Assembly: GCF_028368935.1 (NCBI RefSeq)
Contig: NZ_JAQNDK010000002.1
Span: 1,674,001 to 1,738,000 of the forward strand
Source: Sorangium aterium
GTDB lineage: Bacteria; Myxococcota_A; Polyangia; Polyangiales; Polyangiaceae
Direction: 5' to 3'
Length of the DNA: 64,000 nucleotides
Below, piece after piece: positions 1-8,800 of the stretch. A program made the translations under genes and the position numbers. The notes beneath the pieces were generated by a model. That model was not told the DNA's origin. It did not search any database and worked only from the letters and a program-made list of their open reading frames with translations. Numbering within the stretch: the first letter of the stretch is position 1; each line of letters begins with the position of its first letter.

Positions 1-85
1 CGGCGACGTCGAGGCGCACGTCGCGCAGCACGGGCTCGCCGCGCCGGTAGCCGAGCCGGGGGGCGCGCAGCGCGATCGCGATCAT
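1..85 (-). CDS. cbiO: Cobalt ECF transporter ATPase CbiO, N-terminal fragment (runs off the window)
   Basis: Only the first 28 codons are in the window, read leftwards from an ATG at 85. The start overlaps the CbiQ stop in an ATGA motif, so translation is probably coupled. The visible peptide (start MIAIALRAPRLGYRRGEPVL, then RDVRLDVA) has the usual beginning of an ABC ATPase: a first beta strand, the aromatic A-loop residue (GYRRG) and the 'vLrdVsL.v' strand that precedes Walker A. No catalytic motif is visible, so the assignment rests on this N-terminus and on its place at the end of a cbiM-N-Q operon. In that system it would hydrolyse ATP to energise Co2+ uptake. Confidence 0.75.
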   Translation of the reverse strand, partial: MIAIALRAPRLGYRRGEPVLRDVRLDVA

Positions 86-831
86 CCGGCCTCTCCCGCG
101 GCGACGCTGAGCCCGAGGGCCGCGAGGGCGGCGGCGGCGAACGCGAGGTTCGCGGCGGGCGCGCTCGCCCTCCGGTCGGCGACGGGGAGCTTCCCCTGGT
201 AGCCGCGGAGCTGCATGGCGAGCGCGGCGCTCTCGGAGCGCTCCAGCGTCCGGAGCGCCACGACGCCTGCGACGGCGCCGGCCGAGCGCGCGGCGGCGCC
301 GGGGCCGGTGAACCCGCCGCGGAGCGCGGCGGCGCTCCACGCGCTGTCGGCCGCGCGCTGGAGCACGCCGGCGAAGCGCCGCGTCAGCGCGAGCAGCTCG
401 ACGAGGGCCGCGGGGACGCCGAGCCCGGCGAGCGCCGCCTCGATCTCGGCCGGCGCGGCGGCGCCGGCGAGCCACCGGAGCACCGCGGCCGCCGCGAGGA
501 CGCGCGCGCCGATGGCGACGGCGCGGCGGGCCCCCTCGGCCGTGATCGCGTCGACAGGGAACGGCGCGCCGGGGAGGAGCGGCGCCCCCGGCGTGAGCGC
601 GAGCGCGAGCGCCGCCGCGACCGCGCCGATCCATGCGGCGGGCGCGGCGGCGCGGAGGACGGCGCGCGCCGGCGTGCCCTGGAGGCGGAGGGCCGCGCAC
701 GCGAGGAGGAGCAGCGCGGCCGGCGTGACGGGCGAGCGCGCGCCCGCGGCGACGCAGCACGCCGCCACGGCGGCCCCGAGGCGGAGCCGGGCGTCCACGT
801 CGCGGAGCCGCGCGGGGGGATCAGTCCGCAC
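82..831 (-). CDS. cbiQ: Cobalt ECF transporter transmembrane protein CbiQ
   Basis: This 249-aa, mostly Ala/Leu hydrophobic protein has several membrane segments and the two cytoplasmic coupling helices typical of CbiQ/EcfT T-components. Their short Arg-Gly motifs are seen as AALRGG near residue 170 and MQLRGYQG near residue 210; in this family the loops dock onto the ATPase. It links the CbiM/N substrate unit to CbiO for Co2+ uptake. The start is an ATG at 831 lying 11 nt inside the upstream CbiN-like gene, and the stop overlaps cbiO by 4 nt, so the four genes form one tightly packed operon. Length is normal for the family. Confidence 0.85.
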   Translation of the reverse strand: MRTDPPARLRDVDARLRLGAAVAACCVAAGARSPVTPAALLLLACAALRLQGTPARAVLRAAAPAAWIGAVAAALALALTPGAPLLPGAPFPVDAITAEGARRAVAIGARVLAAAAVLRWLAGAAAPAEIEAALAGLGVPAALVELLALTRRFAGVLQRAADSAWSAAALRGGFTGPGAAARSAGAVAGVVALRTLERSESAALAMQLRGYQGKLPVADRRASAPAANLAFAAAALAALGLSVAAGEAG

Positions 832-1171
832 GCAGGCCTTCGCCGCCGGCCTTGCCCGCGGGCGCGTCCGCGCGCTCGACGAAGAGCACGCGCGAAAAGT
901 AGCCGAGGGCGAAGCCGGCGAGGAGCCCGGCCCAGAGGAACGCGAACAGCAGGAGGTCGCCCTCGAGGCCCGCGAACAGCGGCCCCGTCTCGTGGCGCCC
1001 TGCGTCCTCGGCGACGCGGCGGACCACGGCCTCGTCGACGCCGTCCCAGGACGCGTTGCGGCAGGCGGCGAGCCAGAGGGCAGCGGCGAGCTGGAGCGCG
1101 CGCTCGCAGGCCACGCACGCGCGCCGCGCGAGCAGCGCTGACATCGGGCGCTGTCCGAGCCGCCGCGTCAC
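821..1171 (-). CDS. cbiN: CbiN-like small membrane component of the cobalt transporter
   Basis: This 116-aa protein sits exactly where CbiN is expected, between CbiM and CbiQ. The GTG start at 1171 overlaps the CbiM stop (GTGA), and a later in-frame ATG at 1144 is an alternative. It has an N-terminal hydrophobic segment (around ALQLAAALWLAA), a polar extracytoplasmic stretch containing DGVDEAVVRRVAED that resembles the 'GaDg.aee...e' part of CbiN, and a second membrane helix with AGFALGYF near residue 85. CbiN assists the CbiM substrate-specificity unit. Sequence similarity to classical CbiN is partial, so the name relies partly on gene order. Confidence 0.65.
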   Translation of the reverse strand: MTRRLGQRPMSALLARRACVACERALQLAAALWLAACRNASWDGVDEAVVRRVAEDAGRHETGPLFAGLEGDLLLFAFLWAGLLAGFALGYFSRVLFVERADAPAGKAGGEGLRAD

Positions 1172-1974
1172 GATGCCCCCGGGGCGAGCCGGACGACCTG
1201 GAGCCGGTCCAGGATGTCGGGCCGCCGGGTGCGCAGGAAGGCGAGCGCCCCCGCGGTCATGACGCCCTCGAGCAGGCCGAGCGGCAGCTGGGTGGGGACG
1301 AAGGCGAGGGCGACGCCCGTGAACATGGACGTCACCGAGCCCTCGCCCGAGAGCCCGAGCGCGAGCGCGAGCGCCGTGGTGGCGTACGTCGCCCAGTCCG
1401 ACGTCACGCCCGCCAGGAAGCCCGCGACCCAGAGGTTCGCGCCGCAGCGCCGCGCGAGATGAAAGACGAAGTATCCGGTGAAGGCGCCCGCGATGCCCAT
1501 CGACGCGACGTCGGCGCCGAGCGTGGTGAGGCCGCCGTGCGCGAGGAAGAGGGCCTGGATAAGGAGCGCCACCACGGTGACGAGGACGGTCATCCAGGGG
1601 CCGATGAGCACCGCCGCGAGCCCTGTGCCGCACGGGTGGGAGCAGGTCCCGGCGGTCGGCACCGGCACGGGCATGCACGAGATCGCGAAGACGGCGGCGG
1701 CGATGAGGCCGACGAACGGCTTGTAGAAGGCGTCCTTTTGGGTGCGGCGCCGGAGCAGGTGGAGGGCGATCGCGACGAAGGGCAGGGCGAGCGCGTTCCA
1801 GACGGCGCACCAGCCGAGCGGCAGGACGCCTTCCGCGAGGTGCATCGCGGCCGCGGGCCGGGGCGCGAGGAGCGTCCCCAGGGACACGGCGGCGATCGAC
1901 ACAACGCGGCCGTGAAGACCGATTTCGGCGCTCCGGGTGAAGTCCGCACCCGAACGCCACGAAGACGTGCGCAA
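1168..1974 (-). CDS. cbiM: Cobalt transport protein CbiM (substrate-specificity component)
   Basis: CbiM binds and translocates Co2+ in the energy-coupling-factor transporter. A signal-like N-terminus ending in RPAAA is followed by MHLAEG. In CbiM/NikM the mature N-terminal Met-His directly ligates the metal, so cleavage just before MH is expected. The rest is multi-spanning and includes a conserved His/Cys-containing loop (GTCSHPCGTG) and a TSDWATYATTAL region typical of the family. The start is uncertain: TTG at 1974 has a well placed GAGG (1983-1986) six bases upstream and is preferred; GTG at 1902 would give a shorter signal. A cobalamin riboswitch ends about 20 nt upstream of the TTG. 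Confidence 0.9.
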   Translation of the reverse strand: MRTSSWRSGADFTRSAEIGLHGRVVSIAAVSLGTLLAPRPAAAMHLAEGVLPLGWCAVWNALALPFVAIALHLLRRRTQKDAFYKPFVGLIAAAVFAISCMPVPVPTAGTCSHPCGTGLAAVLIGPWMTVLVTVVALLIQALFLAHGGLTTLGADVASMGIAGAFTGYFVFHLARRCGANLWVAGFLAGVTSDWATYATTALALALGLSGEGSVTSMFTGVALAFVPTQLPLGLLEGVMTAGALAFLRTRRPDILDRLQVVRLAPGAS

Positions 1975-1992
1975 GCTGCACCTCGTGGGAGG

Positions 1993-2173
1993 CTCGGGTA
2001 GGTCTCCCGGCTCATGGGTTCAGGGAGCTGATCGAGCTCCCAGCGCTGCGTCCACCTTCCCAGGCCTCTTCCAATGAGGCCCAGTGGTCTTCGGAGGCAG
2101 CTCCCCACTCACGGTGGCGGGACCGCGCCGGTTTTGCACCGGCTTCCCTGTTATGCCCCGGAGGGCACCCGAG
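1993..2173 (-). promoter_or_regulatory. Cobalamin (B12) riboswitch controlling the cbi operon
   Basis: Read on the minus strand, the region has the conserved elements in order. The P1 5' arm CTCGGGT (2167-2173) pairs with ACCCGAG (1993-1999). Next come a purine-rich GGGAA segment, the TGCAAAACCGGCGCGGTCCC block (about 2117-2136), CCACCGTGAG (2109-2118), the CCACTG element (near 2091) and the B12 box GAGCCGGGAGACCTACC (1997-2013). When B12 is bound, such elements repress downstream uptake or synthesis genes. The SD proposed for cbiM lies only about 10 nt beyond P1, which suggests control of translation initiation, though this is inferred from spacing alone. Confidence 0.95.
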
Positions 2174-3341
2174 GAATGGATTGTCAGGCCGGTGCTCGGT
2201 AATCCCGTTTCGCGCCCGGCGTCAAGGCCGTCGCGCCCCGATCGCGGCGGAGGTGCCCAGCGGACGCTGCACGGGGCCTCGCGTGTCAGACGAGCTCACC
2301 GTCGAGCGCGCGTCGGCTCCGCCTTGCGCGCGCTGGCCCGCGCGTCGGCCCGCGTGTCCAGGCGACGCGATCGCGCGAGCTGGGCGCGCGCACCCCGCGT
2401 GCGCGGACCGGGCGAACCCGGGTGCGTCGACCCGGGGCGCGCGCTTCCACCTTGCGCGCTCCGGCCCGCCCTGCACGCCGCGAGCTCCCTCGTCTACGGC
2501 GTCGGTGCGGCGGTGGTGCCTGCGCTGGTGGCCACCCCGCCCTCGGGGGGGCGCTGCAGCGGCGCACGAGGCCATCGCTGCCGAGGCGCGCCGTGCGCCT
2601 GTCGGGGCCCCCATCAAGCAGACAGGCGCACGCCGGCGAGCCATCCAGGCCCTGTCATGCGGTGGCCCAGGCCGAGAAATTGACCCAGACGCACCAGGCG
2701 AAGAGTCATCGAGCGCACGTCTTGAATTACGTCCTCCTTAGATAAAACCTGTTTACTTTGTCACCGCGCGGGCGCTGCGCGTATGGCGGCCTGCGCCCAC
2801 GCAGGGGCTCTCGTGCGCTTGAACACAGACGCCGGCGCGTTCCTTCCGCAGTGTGCTTTGTTCGTCCTGGCTCTTTACTCGGGAGCAGGTGTCCGGTGTG
2901 CGGCCCGCCGCGTCGTGGCGTCTCTTATTGAAGAGATGGGGATTTCGTGTTCGCTCGTCTCGGAATGCGAAATGGACGCTGCGCCGAGCGCTGTCTCGGT
3001 GGAGGGGTATGCCCGGCTCGAACGTGAATTCCTGCAGAGCTGGTGTGTGGGGGTCGCGCGCTCGCCTGGCTGCCTTCGCGTCTGGAGCGCTCTGCTCGCC
3101 CGGCGTGCAGGCGTTGCACTTTGTTATCGACAACGCGCTTGCGGATGCCACAATCTGACTACCGCATGCGCACCGGCGCGGACCCCCCAGCCCGGAGCGC
3201 ATGCGGTCTTTTTTCTTAGCACCGTGGCGGACGTTCAGGAATCCGGCGCGGTGTCCCTGCCGCGGTCATTCTGGGCCCCCCTCCAGCGTGATGCGCGGTA
3301 TTTTTTTGCCCTCGAGCGCGCGGTTCGCGCCTTCCGAGGCG
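2174..3341. other. Long intergenic region, no convincing protein gene
   Basis: About 1.17 kb lies between the riboswitch and the convergent end of the enoyl-CoA hydratase gene. From about 2690 to 3240 the DNA is visibly less GC-rich than the rest of the window, including an AT-rich patch near 2720-2762. Open frames exist on both strands (for example plus 2783-3355 and 2853-3158), but their third codon positions are not G/C-biased and none resembles a known family. A plus-strand hairpin with a T-run at 3161-3216 suggests that something is transcribed rightwards here, either a small gene or a non-coding RNA. Confidence 0.5.
3161..3216 (+). terminator. Intrinsic terminator-like hairpin with T-run
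   Basis: ACCGCATGCGC (3161-3171) is perfectly complementary to GCGCATGCGGT (3197-3207). The 11-bp stem is followed directly by CTTTTTTCTT on the plus strand. It lies 3 nt after the TGA that closes a 101-codon plus-strand frame (2853-3158). This is the only hairpin in the window with a clear T-run. Confidence 0.7.
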
Positions 3342-4163
3342 TCACTTTCCGGTGAACGTGGCCTGCGATTTCGCCAGGAACGCTTTCATTCCGAGCTGTT
3401 GATCTTCGCTGCCGAAGAGCGCCGCGAATGCCTGGGCTTCCAGCTCGTTGGCGGCGGCGAGGTCGAGGCTCTCGCCGCGCAGGAGGACGCGCTTGGCCGC
3501 GGCGACGGCGAGCGGGCCGCGCGAGGCGATCTTGAGGGCGGTCTCGTGGGCGCGCGCGAGGAGCTCGGTCGCCGGGAAGACGGCGTTGACGAGCCCGATC
3601 GACAGCGCCTGCTGCGCGGTGATCATGTCTCCTGAATAGACGAGCTCGCGCGCGCGTCCGGGCCCGACCCGTCGCAGCAGCCGCTGGGTCCCGCCGAACC
3701 CCGGGATGACGCCCAGGTTCACCTCGGGCTGGCCGAGTTTCGCGCCTTCGGCGGCGTAGATGAAGTCGCAGGCGAGGGCGAGCTCGCAGCCGCCGCCCAG
3801 CGCGAAGCCGTTGACGGCGGCGATCACGGGGAAGGGGGCAGTCTCGATGAGCTCGGCGAGTCGGTGGCCTGCGTCGGCGAACCGCTTCGCGGCGATGCTG
3901 TTCATCGTGGCCATTTCCGCGATGTCGGCGCCGGCGACGAACGCCTTGCCGGCGCCGGTCAGCACCGCCGCGCGGACCTCGTTGCCCTCGGCGGGCGTGA
4001 GGAGGTCGCGGAAGGCCGCCGTGAGCTCGCCGAGGACGGCGGGGTTCAGGGCGTTGAGTTTGTCGGGCCGCTGGATGGTCACGGTGGCGACGTGACCCGC
4101 GCGCTCGACGGCGACGAACTGGAGCGTACCGCGGGCCCCCGGCTGCTGTTCTTGAGCGGTCAT
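3342..4163 (-). CDS. Enoyl-CoA hydratase/isomerase (crotonase family)
   Basis: The 273-aa crotonase-fold enzyme probably hydrates trans-2-enoyl-CoA to 3-hydroxyacyl-CoA in fatty-acid beta-oxidation or butanoate metabolism. The oxyanion-hole segment is AFVAGADIAEM (about 74-84). Both catalytic glutamates are present: E127 in ALGGGCE and E147 in GQPEVNLGVIPG, with the same 20-residue spacing as Glu144/Glu164 of rat enoyl-CoA hydratase. This supports a hydratase rather than an isomerase with one acid replaced. It starts at ATG 4163. The next gene upstream on the same strand is a 3-hydroxyacyl-CoA dehydrogenase, the following pathway step, but the 544-nt gap with a long inverted repeat argues against a simple operon. 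Confidence 0.9.
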   Translation of the reverse strand: MTAQEQQPGARGTLQFVAVERAGHVATVTIQRPDKLNALNPAVLGELTAAFRDLLTPAEGNEVRAAVLTGAGKAFVAGADIAEMATMNSIAAKRFADAGHRLAELIETAPFPVIAAVNGFALGGGCELALACDFIYAAEGAKLGQPEVNLGVIPGFGGTQRLLRRVGPGRARELVYSGDMITAQQALSIGLVNAVFPATELLARAHETALKIASRGPLAVAAAKRVLLRGESLDLAAANELEAQAFAALFGSEDQQLGMKAFLAKSQATFTGK

Positions 4164-4707
4164 GGCGCGTGGTTAGCAGCGCGCCGCGCCGGGGGGAAGC
4201 GCCTGCCGCGGGCCAGGGAAGGCGTCATTCCGTGTCCGCTCGGGCCTGCTATGCTGAGCCCGTGGCCGACCCGACGAGCGAGCGATTTCCAGAAGACGTG
4301 ACGCGCCTGTTCTGGGACACGGCCCGTCGCCCGATAATCCGAACTCACCGCTTGAGTGCGGGTGCGCGCGACATGACGGCCCTGCCACGAGCCCGCGTGC
4401 GATCGTAGTCAGTCGGGCAGATCGCCCATCCTCCGACCCACACATCCGTGTTCGCATCGCGCGTATCCCGTCGCCGCTCCCCGCATCCCCCGCCTGGAGA
4501 GAGTCCGGGAGGGAGGGGGCGCCGCGCGGGGGGCCGGCGGGGTAGGGCCCCACGAACCCGAGCGCCGGCCCGCTCCGTGCGACGCCCTCCCTGACCGGCC
4601 CCGCCGTTCAGCCGGCCATAGCCCACCAAAAGGCGCGAGTTCGTGGGAGGGGCCCCCGCCGGCCCCCCGCGCGGCGCCCCCTCCCTCCCTGGCTCCGTGG
4701 CAGCCGC
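4164..4707. other. Intergenic region with possible gene remnant and long inverted repeat
   Basis: This 544-nt gap lies between two minus-strand acyl-CoA metabolism genes. On the plus strand from GTG 4261 to TAG 4408 runs a short frame beginning VADPTSERFPEDVTRLFWDT. That looks like the N-terminus of small proteins with an 'LFWD.D' start (DUF6922-like), after which the sequence loses sense, so it may be a decayed gene. The 4505-4691 part is a long inverted repeat, listed separately. Confidence 0.4.
4505..4691. repeat. Long near-perfect inverted repeat (arms about 50 nt, spacer about 80 nt)
   Basis: The left arm, about 4505-4556 (GGGAGGGAGGGGGCGCCGCG followed by a GC-rich run and CCCACGAAC), is the reverse complement of about 4639-4691 apart from a few changes near the inner edge. 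Transcribed as RNA this would form an exceptionally stable stem. It could terminate transcription between the two genes or be a miniature mobile or REP-like element. No terminal duplication was found. Confidence 0.75.
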
Positions 4708-5598
4708 CTACACCGCCCGCCCGCTCTTCTGCCCCTTCTCGTCGTACACGTAGAACCCCCGCCCGCTCTTCTTCCCGTACCACCCGGCTGCCACCAGGTT
4801 CCGGAGCAACGTGGCCGCCCGGTACTTCGAGTCCCCGAACTCCCGGTGCAGCACCTCCGCGATCGACAGCACCGTATCCAGCCCGATCAAATCGGCGAGC
4901 TCGAGCGGCCCCATCGGGTGGTTCAGCCCGAGCCGCGCCCCCGCGTCGATGTCCTCCGGCGTGGACAGCCCCTCCTGGAGCGCGAAGCACGCCTCGTTGA
5001 GGAACGGGATCAGCATCCGGTTCACGATGAACCCGGGCTGGTCCTTCGAGGTGATCACCGTCTTGCCGAGCCCGACCGAGAGCGCCCGGACGGCCTCGTA
5101 CGTCGCGTCTGACGTCTGGACCCCACGGACGAGCTCGATCAGCTTCATCAGCGGCACCGGGTTCATGAAGTGCATCCCGATGACCAGCTCAGGCCGCCCG
5201 GTCACCGCCGCCAGCCGCGTGATCGAGATCGACGACGTGTTCGACGCCAGGATCGCCCCCTTCGGCAGCGCCGCGTCGGCGAGCTTGAAGATCCCGCTCT
5301 TCACGTCGAAGCTCTCGGTCACCGCCTCCACGGCCAGGTCGACCCCGGCCAGCCCGGAGATGCCGTCGGCCACCGCGACCCGGCCGAGGAGCGCCTCCCG
5401 CGCCTCCGCGGCCAGCTTGCCCTTCTCCACCTGCTTCGCGAGAATGGCGGCGATCTGGGCCTTGCCCGACTCCGCCAGCGCCCTCGAGACGTCGCACAGG
5501 ACCACCTCGAGGCCCGCGGCCGCGGCGACCTGGGCGATGCCTCGCCCCATCTGGCCCGCGCCGATCACCCCGAAGCGCTTGATCGTCGTAGCTTCCAT
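4708..5598 (-). CDS. 3-hydroxybutyryl-CoA / 3-hydroxyacyl-CoA dehydrogenase
   Basis: This 296-aa enzyme oxidises 3-hydroxyacyl-CoA to 3-ketoacyl-CoA with NAD(P)+. The N-terminal Rossmann motif is GVIGAGQMGRGIA (10-22). The catalytic dyad is present as H143 in GMHFMNPVP and E155 in LIELVRG, and the acyl-CoA-binding SNTSS segment is at about 119-123. The C-terminal domain has the usual NRMLIPFLNEA and a final GWYGKKSGRGFY motif. Length matches short-chain HBD/PaaH proteins. It starts at ATG 5598 and is divergent from the giant TPR gene across about 230 nt. Together with the enoyl-CoA hydratase downstream it covers two successive beta-oxidation steps. Confidence 0.92.
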   Translation of the reverse strand: MEATTIKRFGVIGAGQMGRGIAQVAAAAGLEVVLCDVSRALAESGKAQIAAILAKQVEKGKLAAEAREALLGRVAVADGISGLAGVDLAVEAVTESFDVKSGIFKLADAALPKGAILASNTSSISITRLAAVTGRPELVIGMHFMNPVPLMKLIELVRGVQTSDATYEAVRALSVGLGKTVITSKDQPGFIVNRMLIPFLNEACFALQEGLSTPEDIDAGARLGLNHPMGPLELADLIGLDTVLSIAEVLHREFGDSKYRAATLLRNLVAAGWYGKKSGRGFYVYDEKGQKSGRAV

Positions 5599-5828
5599 GC
5601 CCGCGGTTGATAGCCGAAGCCGAGAGCGCGGTGAACCGCCCTCGCCCGCGGCCCGACGGCCCGCCCGCTCGGACGTCCCCGCGCCACAGAAGCAGAAGCG
5701 CGCGAAAGCTCCGCCCCACCTTCCAGGCCCGCGGGGGCGAGGAACCTTGAAACCGCATCGTCCGCCCGGCTATCTTCGCCCGGCCCGTGAACGGACCGGA
5801 CCGAATTCGCGAGGTCCGCGGAGATACG

Positions 5829-8800
5829 ATGAGCGTTGAGACGATTCGGATGGCCCTTGGGCGTCTGCAGGATGAGCCCGAAAACGAGGCAGCCTGGAAC
5901 GAGCTCGCGGAGGCCGTGACCGCTCCGAACAACGGCGCGGGCCCCGGGGACGTCGAGCGCCTGCTCGGCGCCGCGCGCGGGCGGCACGAGCAGCGAAAGG
6001 AATGGCAGGCCGTGGCCCGCCTCCTCGAGCTGGAGATCGCCCTCGCCGCAGGCAGCGCCGTCGAGCCCGCGATGCAGGCCGAGCTCGCCCGCGTCTACCA
6101 CGAGGAGCTCATCGACGTCGACCGCGCGGCGGCCGCCTACAAGCGGCTGCTCGAGCTGCGCCCCGACGACGACGCCGCGGCCGAGGCGCTCGAGACCGAC
6201 GCCTCGAAGCGTGAGCGGTGGCGCGACCTCGTGGACCGGTACGTCGCCGAGGCCGAGGGCGCGACCGACGGCGCCTTCAAGAGCGCGCTCTACACGAGCG
6301 CGGCCGACATCGGCTACCGCTACGGCCGCGCCGAGCTCGGCGAGCGGGTGGCCGAGCTCATCGAGCTCGCCCTGAAGCTCGACCCGAAGAACCTCCGCGC
6401 GGCCAACCTCGCCGAGATCGCCTTCTCCACCGCGGGGGACTGGGACGCCGTCGTCCGCGTCCAGTCGATCGTCAAGGGCGAGGCCCAGCTCAAGGAGGAC
6501 CGCATCGCGGCGGCCGTCCGCGCGGCGCGCACCATCAAGGCCCGCCTGAGCGATCCGGCCCGCGCTGTCGCGGCGTACGAGGAGCTGCTCGACCTCTCGC
6601 CCGGCCAGCCCGAGGCGCTCTCGTTCCTGACCGAGGCCTACTCCGCTGCGGGCGACTGGGATCGCCTCGTCGCCCTCTACGAGGACCAGCTCCGCAGCGG
6701 CGGCGTGAAGCCCGGCGAAGAGCTCGGCATGCTCGTGCAGATCGCCATGGTCCACTGGCGCATGCGCGGCCAGCCCCAGGCGGCCGAGCCCTATTTCGAC
6801 CGCGTGCGCCGCGCCGACCCGGCGCACGCCGGGATGCTCAACTTCTACCGCGAGGTCCTCGAGCAGCGCGGCGACAAGCCGCGGCTCACGACGATCCTCA
6901 CGGACGCACAGCGCGCCGTGCCCGACGGCCCCGAGAAGCGCGCCATCGCCACCGAGCTCGCGCGGCTCGCCGAGTCGCAGGAGAACGCCGCCAAGGCGAT
7001 CGAGCAGTACAAGTCCGTGCTCCGGACCGACCCGGAGAACCGCCAGGCGCGCGACGCCCTGAAGCGCCTCTACCTGCAGACCGAGGGGTACAACGCCCTC
7101 GTCGAGCTCCACCGGCAGGACCTGGAGCGCACGCCCGCCGACGACGTCGCCGGCAGGGTCGCGGTGCTCCGCGAGATCGCCGCGATCTACCGCGATCGCG
7201 CCAAGAACGACGCGGCCCTCGTCACGGTCCTCACCCAGATCGTCCAGCTCGACGACAAGGACGTCGACGCCGTGCGGGAGCTGACCCGCATCTACGAGTC
7301 GCTCGGGCGCTGGCGCGACCTGCTCTCGTACCAGCAGCGCCTCGCCGAGCTGACCGAGAGCCCCGCCGAGAAGGCGGGACTCTACCGCGCGGTCGCGCGG
7401 CGCTGGTTCGACCAGTTCTCCAACGTCCAGAACGCCATCGCGGCGTACGAGGCGCTGCTCACGGTCGAGCCGATCGACGAGGAGGCGCAGCAGAAGCTCC
7501 GCGAGCTGTACCTGAAGCGGCGCGCCTGGCCGCAGCTCTACTCGCTCTACGAGCGCAAGCTCGAGGGCGCCGAGGGCGCCGCGAAGATCGAGCTCCTCGG
7601 CGAGATGGCCAAGCTCGCCGCCGAGCGGCTCGACCGCGGCGCGGACGCGATCGCGCTGCAGAAGCGGATCCTCGAGCTCGATCCGAGCGCCCCCGGGGTG
7701 CTCGACGCGCTGGAGAAGCAGGCCGAGCGCGAGAAGGACTTCGCCACGGTCGCCGAGGTGCTCGAGCGCCGCGTCGACCTCGCGCCCGACGACGCGGCGC
7801 GGCTCGTCTCGCTGCAGAAGCTCGGGGCGGTGTACGCCGAGCGCCTCAAGGATCCGGCCCAGGCGGCGCGGACGTGGCGGCGCGTGCTCACGCTCTCGCC
7901 GGGGCACGCGCGCGCGCTCCGCGTCCTGCGCGACGCGTACTTCACCGCGGGCGACTGGGACGGGCTCGAGGAGCTCTACGCCTCGCAGAACGACTGGGAG
8001 GGCCTCGTCGACTTCCTTTCGGGCGCGGCGGACAAGGCGACCGACCCGGCCACGAAGCTCGACATCTCCTTCCGCGCGGCCCGGATCTTCGAGGAGCAGC
8101 TCAAGGCGCCCGAGCGCGCGGCGCGCTCGTACGAGCGCGTGCTCAGCGTCTCGCCGAAGGACGCGCGCGCCGCTGCGGCGCTCGTGCCGATCTACGAGGA
8201 GGAGGAGAAGTGGGCCCGGCTGCCGGCGCTCTACGAGATCCTCCTCGAGGCGACGGACGACGCCGAGGCGCAGGTCGGCATGCTGCGCAAGCTCGCGGCG
8301 GTGACGGGCGGGCCGCTCTCGGACAAGCCGAGCGCGCTCGGCTATGCGCGCCGCGCCTACGAGCTCCAGCCGGACGACGAGGGGCTCGATCTGCTCGAGG
8401 CCTGGTCGCGGGCGGCGGGCTCGTGGGGGCCGTTCGTCGAGGCGGTCGAGGGCCGGCTCCGGACGGCGGAGGACCTCGCGACCGACGTGCAGCGCACGCT
8501 GCGGCTGAAGCTCGCCGAGGTGTACGCGCGCGAGATGGGCAAGCTCGACGAGGCGGTGACGGTCTACCGCGGCCTCGTCGAGGACGATCCGTCCGACGAC
8601 GACACGGTGCGGGCGCTCGACGCGCTCCTCCGGGCGAACGAGCGGCAGGCCGATCTGCGGTGGCTGTTCGAGCTCAGGGCGAGCCAGGTCGGGGGCGAGG
8701 ATCGCGCCGAGATCCTCGAGGAGTGGGCAACGCTCGAGGAGGAGGTCTTCGGCGACCCGGCGAAGGCGATCGAGCTCCTGCGCAAGGTCATCGCGCTGAC

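Noticed and set aside
2783-3355. Plus-strand 190-codon ORF
   Set aside because: Weak third-position bias, no family resemblance, no SD, and it runs into the convergent enoyl-CoA hydratase gene.
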